Source: Apostichopus japonicus
Taxonomy: Eukaryota > Echinodermata > Holothuroidea > Aspidochirotida > Stichopodidae
Direction: 5' to 3'
DNA length: 64,000 nucleotides
NCBI RefSeq assembly: GCF_037975245.1
Contig: NC_092565.1
Location: 9,282,499 to 9,346,498, forward strand
Position 1 is the first letter of the stretch. Each line of letters starts with the position of its first letter. The position numbers and the translations under genes were made by a program. Positions 52,701-63,589 of this stretch are shown in pieces. Under the pieces are notes generated by a model. The model made no database searches. It had not been told where the DNA came from and was given only the letters and a program-made list of their open reading frames with translations.

Positions 52701-55700
52701 CAGTCATTGAACTTGAGTGTATCAAACTAGTTGCACTTAAAATCTTGATCTCCTGTGAAGTAAACAAAACCAATTTTACAAACTATATTCTGGCACATGT
52801 TCATGCAACGCTTCCCACCTATAGATCCCACAAAGAGTGTTTCCCTTCTGCTTCTTAAGCAATGTAGCTCTTTCATTTTAACCTTGCCTGAGGTGATGTT
52901 AACTTGAAGTCAACTAGAGCAAGTAATTATTGACGTTTGATAAGAAATTTGTACAATATGCTAGAGCCATCTTCGGGATCAATCACACAAAATATGGCAG
53001 TCTGATGTGTTTAATGCAGAGAAATTATTATTACTATTATTAAATCCTATAAAGGACAGGGTAGTTAAAAACCATTTCCTTCCCCAAATAAGCACCCAGT
53101 GATTCTTTAAATGTATTAAGCCAGCCATCATCATATTAGATCACATAAGAGTTTGTTCAAATGCATCAAAAAAACTAAAGAAAACTGCACTTATATCTTT
53201 TGTCATATTATATGCTTGTGAACAATGATCTTGTGTACAGTGGCAATGACACTAGGCTTCAACTGTAACCCTTAGCTAGTATAGCAGGACCCTTCTGACT
53301 TTTATATTCAACAGATCATTTGAATGACTTCATTTTCATTTTCTGTTTACACTCTTTTGGATTATATCACCATAATTGTCTCCTAACTTCAAGTTGTTAA
53401 GTCACAAACTAAGTTTTCTTAAATATTTATTATTAATTTGTTACAGTTATATTATGATGACAAAGACATTATCAATATTGCTTGCCTGCATGGAGTTTTT
53501 GTTGCAATACATGATGCATGAATGTGTAGGAGGTACGTTAAAGGTCTTTGCCTTACCCCAGGGCTCCTTACCCCATGGAGATCCATATCTGCCTCTGGGG
53601 GTGGAGCAATCACATCGTTGGCGTTCACAATTGGAATGATCTTCATCCGTAACAGTTCAGTTAGGGTAGCCCGCAGATTACTCCTAGTGTAATCGTGTTG
53701 GAAGTCTGCCTTGGTGACTAACACCTTGAGAGTTTCGAACAGGGAAGTGTCAAAGTTACATAGACAGTCAAGGCATTTTCAAATTGCTATCAACAGTGAC
53801 GTTTACCACTGGCATTGCCAAAGGGCCAAATGTCTGTATGATATAATATATATCATATTCATATGTCCCTATAAAGGTTAACCATGAAACCAATTCTGGG
53901 AAAAATTCTCTTAATCCTACGTTCACCGTGCTTTGATGTGTTATCCACTGTCTATTTGCAGTACGATAATTGTAACTCTTTATGCTAGTGCTCGACAACA
54001 AATGGTAAGTGATAAATTGGAATGGAGCTTCACAGCTTAACCTCATTATTTCTACAAGGCTCTATTAGCTTCCCAGTAGGACACCAAAGCATGCAGCCAA
54101 AGAACACATGATAGTATACACACCAAAAAAGAAAAGACAGAAAAAGGTATTTTTGGTTACTTCTCGTAGCTATAAAATATTACTATATTGTTCAGGCTCA
54201 TGTGGTATCTTTATCCTCTATATCCCTTTTGTGTTAGGTGACCCCAATGTAAAAACTGTCATCATCTTGGTGACATTCCATTTGGGGGATGTGGTGGTCT
54301 GATCTGGGGTCTATTGAGAGGAGGTATCCCCCCCCCCCCCCCGGATGAGAGATTTTATTTGATTCAGGGTACTAAATTCCAAAATGATGAACATCTTGCG
54401 ACATAAGTATTTAATATTCACGATTGTCTCCCTTCTTGTCTTACTAACTTTTTGTGGCGACCATCAAACATGTTTTCGGGTCACCCCCCCCCCCCCTCCA
54501 GTTTGAATCCAGGGCTCTATGTGACATTGGACTAAAACAGTTTGAAACTATGAGGGTTTGTTTAAAGAAAGCCCCCAGCATTCCTGTCAAAGGGTGAAGA
54601 GTCACTTAAAATAGAGCATATGCTTATGAGACGGACTGACTGGTTGTTCATTAATTACCTGTGCAGTAGTCAAGCCATACTGGGAGAACATTGACTGGTA
54701 CATGGACATAAGTCCACTCTGCCCTGCGGCTGCACAAGCTCTGGGATCCAGCAGAGACTGGAACTGTAATCAAAGGTCAGAAGTCTATTCATTAGTTCTG
54801 TAATAAGTAATATACAGCACTAGTAGCAGTTTGCCATCACTGACCCTATCACTTGCTCAGATATTTACCAATGGCAATAATTGCCACAGGTGCCATCATA
54901 ATCATCTCAATCAAAAAACTGTGACTTGTCGATGCTAAATCAAAAGTGTCCAGAAAGAACAAAAAGTGTCATCTTCCTGTTTTCTGTTATTCCTGTAGTT
55001 TCCTAACACTTTGGATAAAGTACCATGGTTTCCTTTCAAAAACTAGAAAAATTGCTGTGGGACTCTGCCGTTTCAAAATCCAAGACCTGTCGATCCTTCA
55101 TTTTAGTCCTGGAGCTATGTTAAAGTGCCAAAGGAGCTGGATACACCAACTCTACTTGAAATGAGAATGGCACTGTAAAATGTTTGTGATTTATTATTTT
55201 TTTCCATCCATGCAAAACTTTGTCCCATGCACATGCAATATTTTAACAGTGATATCTCAATGTGGTCAATTTCAATATCTCTGCATGAAGTTTGTAATGT
55301 TTTCTTAAGGTTTATTTTTATCCACTTGTATCTATTCAATTGCAACTACCTACAATACTAATAGCCATTAACACTGGAGCTTACATCCGATATACCTAAA
55401 TTTCTGTCTGATTGTGTACTTAAATATGCGCTGGCACCAACATCTGATATATATAAACTTCTGACTGATTGTGTACTTAAATATGTACTAGGGCCAACAT
55501 CTGATAAACATCAACTTCTGTCTGATTGTGTACTTAAATATGCCGGCAAGTACCTCTTTGAGAACAACTACCCGAAAAAGCAATTTCAAGAATCACAAAT
55601 ATTTGCATCTGGCATGCACACTCTATTACATTTTGTCATTGTCATTACAGTACATATCTTAACCAGTATTTTTACTGCTATTTGTGATTAAATATTGAAC

Positions 55701-57885
55701 TTCAAACATTTCCACTGGGAATGAAAATTAAAGAGGGCAAAATTGCACAACATTATTAATTTAACACAAAGATGATATATGCTTCACACTTATTACTAAA
55801 ATTGAAATAGTAAATTAATGAGGACTTTCTAAAACTACACTCAATGTACATTCAAAATTCATTGTCAGAAATTAGGGGTTGCCAATAAAAGTTTTCAGTA
55901 AAGAAACATGTTCTGTTGAGGGCAATTAGAAAGAAACAGAATGATAACAAGCTCATTGATTCTTTGCTAATTTTTTCTGGGAACATTAACTGTAAACTGC
56001 ACACTAGGCTCTTATACCTAAAGTACTACAGACTCTTCTGAATTTACGATATGCACTCAATCCACCTAGTAACATAAAACTTTAAATTGGTAAGATTTAT
56101 CACTGCAGCCCATTAACCCACTTTCCCATCACTGTCCACTGCCTTATTACTCAGAGTCTACAAGTTTGTAGCCTTACAAACTGTAATAAAAGACATTTCT
56201 TCATTTGCTCAGATATAGAAGGGATTTAACAACTTTTGAAGTTCCAGTAATCATATTCAAGTATTCTTCCTTTCATAGTGTTTCATTAAAAGTGTTTCAT
56301 AATTTGCAATCCTGATTTAAATTATGACCTAATTTCATTCTTTATGGTAAAATTTTAATGGACACGAAGTGGTCTTGAATTCCGACTCTAGATGTCTTGC
56401 TGACCTTATCCTAAACGTGGACACTGTGGCTGTTAATTTATACCAGGACTTACTCTTTCATTGGATGGAATAAGAGTTTCCCTCATACTCTGAGATAACA
56501 TGACTTCTTGCTGTAGCCTCTGTTTGCCAAAGGCTACTGCACCACTTGTGACCACCAGCATCTGTCGGTCAGCCTGCTGCAGTTCGGACACCTATCAGAG
56601 AAAGACATGAGATCACCAACTTTAGCCAAGTATATGCAGTATTTACCAAGTGTTCTACGACCAACTGACTTACAACATACAGTATGTATGTACATTACAT
56701 ATAATATATCTATATAGGGAGTGGCTGGGTGAGCTGCCATTTTGTCACATATGTGATGACGATGATAAGACAATGAAGGAAACAACTAATGCCGTTGGTT
56801 TTACAAACAAGTTTCTTGCAAAGGCATTTCTATTGATCAAAATAATCCATGTAACGCATGAAGCGAACCATACTTAAAATAAAAGCACAGATGACTCTCT
56901 TTTTGATTTTTTAGATTTGACATCATTGTCCCAATTTTTAGTCTTGCATATGAAGAACATTGGAAACATTCTACCCTAAAAATGAATAAAAGTTTGGCTG
57001 GCTATATCAATGAGTTCCTCTTTAGCAATAAAAGAAAGGTATAAGTTTATTATGATCTTTGGCTTTTTTATGTCTGGATTAAATACTTCAGAAAATATAA
57101 GAGCACCAAATCATCACTTTGAAAGAGAAGTTTTCATAATGGTTCAAACAGAAACTGCTCTGAGTTACATCTTAGTACAATCAGTATCTGCATAATCAGT
57201 ATCTGAATATTCAGTTTAAAATGCTAATAGATAATTGACTATTCAATAAGGATAATCTCTGATTATTCGACTAATCTAAGAATCAAGAAAGTTTAAAATC
57301 CCCAACTTCTCACCTTTTTTGTCAAATACGAAGGTCATAATTTACAAACTATGCTCATAAGTGCCACGGTTAATGTTATGAATGGAACAAATTTGTGCAG
57401 TTTCATAGCATTACGAGAGCCTTCCTTTACCAATACTGTTTTCCTTGTTTAGGAACATGTTTCATGTTCTGGTACTTTCTTAATACCTGTTCAACGATGG
57501 ATGCTAATCTCCCAAGTGCAACACCGCATTCATCGTCCCGGGTTATTACTGCACTGCCAAGCTTTACCACAATCTTCTGACAGTGTTTCAGATCAGATCG
57601 AAAGGCAGCTGCTCTTGTTCTCGGAGTGCTGGTGGAAATGTTCCTTATTTGAGAGCTTTCACATGACCTCAATGGAGTGTTTCTTGGCAGAATGGAACGT
57701 TGATGGTGTGATGATATATTGCAACTGCTGAATGTAGTACAGTTACGCCAACCATGGGATTTGGTCAAAATCACATTTTTCTGAAGTAGGGGAACTTGTC
57801 CACATCGAAAAGTGAAATTGTTCTTTCCTTGGTAGCACCTGGACAACTTAGTCTGAAAATACTGCACTTTATGACAAAAAGCCAT
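43754..57885 (-). CDS. ALDH18A1: Delta-1-pyrroline-5-carboxylate synthase (P5CS), 14 exons, 830 aa
   Basis: Exons: 57487–57885, 56454–56591, 54659–54763, 53572–53724, 51587–51802, 50802–51011, 50484–50580, 49336–49556, 48542–48679, 47812–48007, 46828–46949, 46030–46216, 44952–45047 and 43754–43968. All are in phase. Family knowledge: bifunctional mitochondrial enzyme. Glutamate 5-kinase, then gamma-glutamyl phosphate reductase, make P5C for proline and ornithine from glutamate, ATP and NADPH. The N-terminal ~95 residues are Arg/Ser-rich with few acids, like a mitochondrial presequence. Kinase motifs: [12 protein letters not shown] (from 104), [43 protein letters not shown] and [12 protein letters not shown]. 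Reductase motifs: [40 protein letters not shown] with catalytic Cys636, [14 protein letters not shown] and [17 protein letters not shown]. Human P5CS has 795 aa; the excess is mostly the presequence and an acidic tail. Exon 4 has two in-frame donors. Intron 7 carries a 40-bp tandem repeat. Confidence 0.97.
49862..50296. repeat. 40-bp tandem repeat, ~11 copies, in ALDH18A1 intron 7
   Basis: Unit begins GGCTTAAACAGTCCAGACCT and continues GTACAACATATGGACTGTGA. Starts are spaced exactly 40 bp (49864, 49904 … 50264). Substitutions are few and there are no visible indels, so the array is young or homogenised. It lies 188 nt (in transcript sense) past exon 7 (50484–50580). Confidence 0.95.
53557..53586 (-). 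promoter_or_regulatory. ALDH18A1: Tandem in-frame splice donors of ALDH18A1 exon 4
   Basis: Read on the minus strand, the exon end is CATGGG|GTAAGG followed by AGCCCTGGG|GTAAGG. The two donors share GGGGTAAGG and lie 15 nt apart (exon ends at 53572 or 53557). Use of the distal donor would insert Val-Arg-Ser-Pro-Gly after Gly265 without changing the frame. Confidence 0.7.
55385..55550. repeat. 57-bp tandem repeat, ~3 copies, in ALDH18A1 intron 2 or 3 region
   Basis: CTGATTGTGTACTTAAATATG recurs with exact 57-bp spacing (ATTGTGT at 55411, 55468 and 55525), joined by ACATCTGATA-type sequence. It lies between exons 2 (56454–56591) and 3 (54659–54763). Confidence 0.85.
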
Positions 57886-58578
57886 CCTTCAAAAGAAGTA
57901 CTGCTGGTCTTCAGATGATAGAAACTTTAGGAACCAAACCTTGACAACAAATCTGTATGAACAATAAGAATTATGAAAAGATATCAGTGAAAAACTATCC
58001 CAATTATTCTGTCTGTCTGGGCCAAAGCCTTTCTTGTTGCACTTGTCATATTTGCTTTATACTAACATAGCCTGAAGAATGTATTTGTAACTCCTGTAAG
58101 AATGAACATGTGAAGTTTAGACAAATTCCACTCATTAAAGAAAAGTTAGACTGTCATGTACTACAACTGCATCAATACTGGCGATGATATAGATCTACAT
58201 AAATTGCCTAGCCTTTCGTAATTTTATAATAAGAAGATGTAGCATACAACTAGGTAATACATTGCAAAAGTTAGTTAGAGGGCCCAATGTTTGGCATTTT
58301 GGCTTGAGAAATAGCATGATATTGTTGTGTAACGTTACTGTAATTTAGGCCATAGCTTTCGATACGAAGGTCTAGTCTAGGCCTATGCTAACCTTGATTT
58401 TGTCAAAGTAAGTTCTAGTGGTATACTATGCTGTCCCAAATATAAATAGTATAGCCAGCCTAGGCCTAGCCTGAGCACTAATATAGCAAAGCAACGTACC
58501 TGACGCCTGTGCTACTACCACTACAAGTTGTACAACTGCTAGTATCAATTAGCATAGTCAGTATTGCGAAGTTCGGAA

Positions 58579-58786
58579 CACTGCGAAGTTCGGACACCCC
58601 TAAGAAATACACGATTTCACCATGACAACCTACGGCAAGAGCCAATTTCACGAACAAATACGAAGCTACAGTTATTTTCTCTCCAAAATGACCCGTGTGC
58701 AAGCAATTGGTACTTAAATATTTGTCAATAAAAGAAAGTTATAGGTTTGGGGTGTTTTAAGGCTTAGGTGTCCGAACTTCGCAGTG
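58579..58786. mobile_element. MITE with ~24-bp terminal inverted repeats
   Basis: The left end CACTGCGAAGTTCGGACACC (58579) is matched inverted by GGTGTCCGAACTTCGCAGTG at the right end (ending 58786). Homology continues into CTAAG/CTTAG with a small indel. It is 208 bp, non-coding, with a partial extra copy of GCGAAGTTCGGA just outside the left end (58566). It is about 0.7 kb upstream of the ALDH18A1 start codon. Confidence 0.8.
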
Positions 58787-59493
58787 TCCATGCTACGTGC
58801 AGTACTATTTACTGCTTGCTACAGTAGTATAAGCCTAGCCTTGGCCCAGGCTAGTTGCGACTCTGATTTTTTTCTTATTTACTTTCTACTCTGTTGACCG
58901 ACATGAGCTTCCATATTATGAAAATTTGTGGTGAAAAATTAGATACCATTCACAGTTCCGTTTTCATGTTTCAATTTGGTTGATCTTGCATGAGCAGGAC
59001 GGAGACAGCTTCGTGCCAAATAACTTGTAAGGCTACCACTACAAATACCAGTAACACGATTTTCCCTGTGTCAAAGCATGACATATACTGTAAGAAACAG
59101 ATAGTCAGAGTTGACCTTGTTGTCTTGTGAATTACTTTTCATTTACTTTTCCACTAAGTGCTATTTCCATTGCGAGCGGATACATTACAAAAGGTCGCTA
59201 CTTCTATATAGGTTGATTAATACTTCCTTTGCAGCCAAACTATAATGAAGTTTCCATGGAAGAGATATTTAGACAATGAGACGCAGATTCTATAGAAAGA
59301 GAACTCAAATTACTTCTTATAATGGCGGCTGTACTCTGACTAAGAGACGTAAAACAAATCGGACAAAAAACGGCATGATCAACCCTTGCTATTTTTTCAC
59401 GCTGCATCGTCAGCAAGCTACATCGGTATGATGCAATACTATGGAGAGCCAAATATGGAAAGTTAAGAGGACAACAGGTGGCGCTGCTACAAT

Positions 59494-59770
59494 ACCAGGA
59501 TCAGAGCCGTATATAAGGCTCTGACCAGGATCAGAGCCTTATATAGAGATATAAGGCTCTGACCAGGATCAGAGCCGTCTAAATATACGGCTCTGACCAG
59601 GATCAGAGCCTTGGCTCTGACCAGGATAGACTTCCTTTATAGAGGAACTCTAAACCAGGACAGATCCGTATATAGAGTGATATAGGCCTACGGCTCTGAA
59701 CCAGGATATAGCCGTATATACCGCTCTGAACAAGGATAGAGTTCTCTATAAAAGGAACTCTACAATAGGA
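59494..59770. repeat. Cluster of palindromic GGCTCTGACCAGGATCAGAGCC repeats
   Basis: CCAGGATCAGAGCC occurs four times between 59495 and 59611, often preceded by GGCTCTGA so that GGCTCTGA/TCAGAGCC form 8-bp stems around CCAGGA. TATATA or TATAAGG links them. The right half has diverged units with a second palindromic motif (TTCCTTTATAGAGGAACTC near 59632 and a relative near 59740). It is not a single simple period. Confidence 0.8.
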
Positions 59771-61599
59771 CCATCCGAGACGCCCTCTAATTTTCATTGC
59801 GCGAAAGCGCTATCTCTGTTGCAAAAATACAGCAAAATCCCTTATAATCTTCTTAAGTTAGATAATTTGCCGACGAAATCCCCAGATAACATCAAACTTC
59901 AATGAAGAAACTGTTTCTCTAGGAATAAACGGTGGATTTATCAGTTTCTACATCATTTCTGTCATATTTTTTTAATAGGGTTAAGGTAATTATAGTCCCC
60001 ATTTTTGTATGAATGACCAATATTTGGCAGAAGATTGGGATTAATGATGTAGAAGAACGTCCCCGTTACATTATATGTTTAAATTTACCATTTCATTCCG
60101 TTTTGGATTACTAGACAGCTCTTTAATGTAGCACTAATCGCCAAAGGGACTACACAAAGCACTTCCAAATTTTAGAAAAATTGACATCACGGAAACATAC
60201 TTCATTGTAAGTGTATTGGGTTTGAAACCATCATGGATTAGAAGGAAAAAATACTAACAGTACCAAATTTAACACATTTGCACGATGATATAAAAAGTTG
60301 AATATATATATATTGGGTGGGGGAAGCTGATATGGGGAGGGTTTCCCCTCGCCCCTGGGAGTTGTTCACAGGTAAAATGACTGTGCACCAAAAGGTGCTA
60401 TCATTTGACAATAATTTCACATGAATACATTGGAAATTGTTTCTAATACAAATGATTAGCCTAGCTCTATATATTTTGGATATGTACCAGCTCTGGTGGG
60501 AGAGAGGGAAACAGGCTGGGGGAAAGGAAAATTCTGAGGGTAGCCCTCGTGTTCACCCCCCCCCCCCACCCGTATTGCGCCGCCACTGTTCGTATGTTAT
60601 CCGTTTTGACATGGAGCCTGGGACGAAGGTGGGGAAGGGAGATGGGGAGAGGAGAGAGCAAGAAGGGGAGGACGGCGGATGACGAGCTAGATGGCGGTTG
60701 GAAGGGGCGGGAGCCAAAGGAAAATGGGAGATAGATTGGGATTTTATTAGTGTTCTGCCAATTGACATATGGTGATAACTTCGCGTGTCCTGGAAATATG
60801 TGTTTCACACATGTATATCTGCACTGATAGACACTGTTGTTGCTGTGTTCGTTTCATTACATAAAGGTTCGTGCCCCTACTATACATCTGCAATGTACGC
60901 CATTGGCACAATGTTACATAGATCTTTATTTACTTCTATACATGTGCATGTCATAGAATCTGACCAGGAGCGACGTTTGTGTTTTCTAATCTAAGCATAC
61001 TAAATATAGAGGTCGTGCATTTAAAACTAAGCGCGACTAATTCAGCGTGGATGCATTGACGCAAATGCTTTCCTCTATGGCTTGAACAGATGAAGAAACC
61101 GTGTACTGTAAATACACAGCTCTGAAAAACCGACGATCGGGTAATAAACTGCAACCTGGTACAATGGCATCTTATGAGGAAGTGAAGTCGACATAATAAT
61201 ACCCTGAATATGACCTTCAGTTTAACGTAAGTTAAGACAAGTCATTGCTTCGCATTCCTCGTAGTAAGTCTTGGATAGGCTGTGCTCCTTGGCGAGGCCT
61301 AGCTTACACTAAGTTACAGTTGCATTAATATGTGTATGTATAACTGCAGCCTAGCCTGCAACAGTTAAATGTTGTTTATTTGCAGGCTGAAGTAGTGCTA
61401 GGCTAGGCCTACATGGTAACAAGGTACGCATTAAAAGCCCATTGAGATTTATTGCTATGAGACACCAAAGTTTTCGTCACTTGAAAACAAACCTCTTTAC
61501 TCAGTAGTAAGCAATTTCGTACACTGCTCCTGAGCCCTGGCAGTGGTAGGCCTGAAGGGTCTAAAATTGCCTCATTTGACCTATTTTTTTCACCATGCT

Positions 61600-62130
61600 C
61601 TCCATTCATGCTCTACAGCATGCAAGCCACTATAAAACCAGATCCTGGGTTGATAACATATCAAAACAGATGTCCTCCTGCTGCTCTTTAGCATTTACCT
61701 GGAGGAGAACACTCTCGTGGATTGATACACTCGTGGGGATTGATATAGACTCTAGTAATAGGAGTATGCCACCTTAAGTAACACTAGATGAACTTGTTTA
61801 TTAATTCCAAAATGTTCCTTTTTGTAATCGTCACAATATATAAACAAGAATAGAATTCTATGCAATTACCACTTTAGTTCCTTAACGATGTATTTTCAGG
61901 GATTTCATAGCGTGTAATCCACATGTGGGCAATACTGTGTATGCAGTAATCAGGTATAAGTTTGCAACAACACTTCCAGTTACCCATGCTCTTCAACTTG
62001 CAAGCCACAAAAAACAAAAACATACTGATTGATAACATATCAAAAGAGATGTTCTCCTGCTGCTTTCTGGCACTTTTCCTAAAGGAGAACACTCGGGTGG
62101 ATTGAAATAGACTCTAATAGGAGTGTGCCA
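61600..62130. repeat. Diverged direct duplication (~150–170 bp, ~385 bp apart)
   Basis: Copy 1 (about 61605–61775) and copy 2 (about 61987–62132) share CATGCTCT, TTGATAACATATCAAAA, GATGT-CTCCTGCTGCT, GGAGAACACTC, GTGGATTGA, TAGACTCTA and ATAGGAGT-TGCCACC, in the same order and orientation. They lie upstream of the FBXO41-type gene. Confidence 0.75.
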
Positions 62131-62549
62131 CCAAATAGGTTAACTTGTGCTGTTCTTGTAAACGTGTTCACTGCTTGCTACCCGAGTTAGTCAAGGTTGA
62201 TTTCCATGTGAATGATAAATTTAAAGTGTGCATCATACTTCCAAAAACTATCCTGGCTGATGGACACCTACTCCAATACCTTAACTTCAGCCTTAGGTCT
62301 CTCAAAAGCCTAATATAACAAAGAATGTTCTTAAATATTGTGGCAAGGGATCACTTAATTAAAGGGGACACAATACCTGACACACATCTTAAGCTAAGGT
62401 ATTTGTGTTTTGCTCTACATAGAAGAGATAGTGAAGTTTAAAATTTATGTCTGAGAGCTGTCACTTCGATGAGATGTGCCATATCTAAGGCCTACCTATC
62501 TTATTCTTTTCTTATTCTTTTGATTGCAGTTGTACTACACACAGTACAG

Positions 62550-62648
62550 ATGGCAGACCCTCAAGGTGTTGGAACTGATGATCAGTCAGTCAACATTCTA
62601 AAATCACCGATTGTGGATGTTAGCGAAATGAATAATGTGACAAAATGA
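62550..62648 (+). other. Upstream 32-codon ORF overlapping the next ATG (ATGA)
   Basis: It starts 20 nt after the acceptor of the exon (TGATTGCAG ends at 62529) and begins MADPQGVGTDDQSVN. Its stop TGA (62646–62648) overlaps the ATG at 62645 as ATGA. The peptide looks protein-like (acidic, few hydrophobic runs). It may be a regulatory uORF, or the true N-terminus separated from the zinc finger by a one-base indel in an A4 run (62642–62645). Confidence 0.5.
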
Positions 62649-63589
62649 TATGCCCTGTGTGTCATTTAGAACTGAGTAAGGCAAGCTTGAGGTCACATTT
62701 GTCGGTAGACCATTCTGAACGCCAACTTCAATTGACGCTGCAAGCTGACGCTGTTCCAGTCTCGAATGCTAACAGAGAGAAACCTGTTGTATTCACACCC
62801 GAAGCCAAGGAATTGCTTTCGCAATTAGACCATGCCAGACGTCTCCACAACCAGAACTTGCTGTCTCAAAGAAAAGCCCTCAGTACATTGTCAAGGACGT
62901 TAATGCCAGCGTCACCTCTGAAAGGGTCCATCACCAAGGAAGATGTAAAAGGATATCCCCAACGATTACAAAATGGATCATACAGCCCACGAGAATCCAT
63001 CGACCAAATGTTGGTACAATCAGCACAGGGAAAGCACGCAGGAACCAATTTTGCTGCAGATGTAACAGCATGTAGTTGCAGAATGCACCAGCGAACCATA
63101 AGCAGTCTTGAAGTGAGTCTGAGGGAGAAGAAGAAACAGGTCGTTGAACTGACCCAGAAGCTGAAACAAGAAATGGAGAAACTCGAAGATAAAGATATGT
63201 AAGTATGCAAAGTATGGCTGTCAAATGTCAGTTATAAAGATTTCTTTCATTTTTAAGGTCAAAGTCACTAGGTAAATATTTAATCTTCGACACCTCTTCA
63301 TCAATAAAAAAATTAATATTGGAATTAAAAGCCTGTATTTTATATTTATCATGTATTAAGCCATAGCATATCTTGTCTTCTTAAAGAGTCCTCATCTCCG
63401 TTTCCCTCCAGGGTCATTTCTGATCTCAACACATTCCTACAAGAAACCGCCGAGAAGCAGTCTATCGCCAGAGCTCAACTGGAAGGTTACATGGATAATC
63501 TGATCACAAGGACAGTACAGGCGGAGAACGAAGTCAAGAATCTACAGATGCTATCATCCCCATCCTCATCAATGAATAGGTCAAGGTGA
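62645..63589 (+). CDS. FBXO41: FBXO41/ZNF365-type protein, N-terminal exons (partial)
   Basis: Exons 62645–63198 and 63412–63585 or 63589 join at phase 2. The N-terminus is a single C2H2-like finger (CPVC then H-x4-H within MICPVCHLELSKASLRSHL). A low-complexity Ser/Pro linker follows, then a long coiled coil ending DLNTFLQETAEKQSIARAQL and LEGYMDNLITRTVQAENEV. FBXO41 and ZNF365 of vertebrates have the same architecture, a single RCPRCG-type finger and a coiled coil with FLKETA/FLEAAAEKE. FBXO41 adds an F-box and leucine-rich repeats further on. An AGG TCA AGG TGA stop lies at 63587–63589, but TCAAG|GTGATT is also a usable donor, so I think the gene continues beyond the window; no further exon is seen before 64000. 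Role inferred from family: SCF adaptor or centrosome/cytoskeleton-linked protein. Family name is a moderate-confidence call. Confidence 0.55.

Larger units (their letters stand above)
57886..62529. other. Divergent intergenic region between ALDH18A1 and the FBXO41-type gene
   Basis: Contains a MITE (58579–58786), a cluster of palindromic repeats (59494–59770), a C-rich repeat end near 60557–60567 and a diverged tandem duplication (61600–62130). No recognisable exon was found. The ALDH18A1 promoter lies at the left side and the FBXO41-type promoter or non-coding first exon at the right side, but neither is defined by a motif that I can see. Confidence 0.45.
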
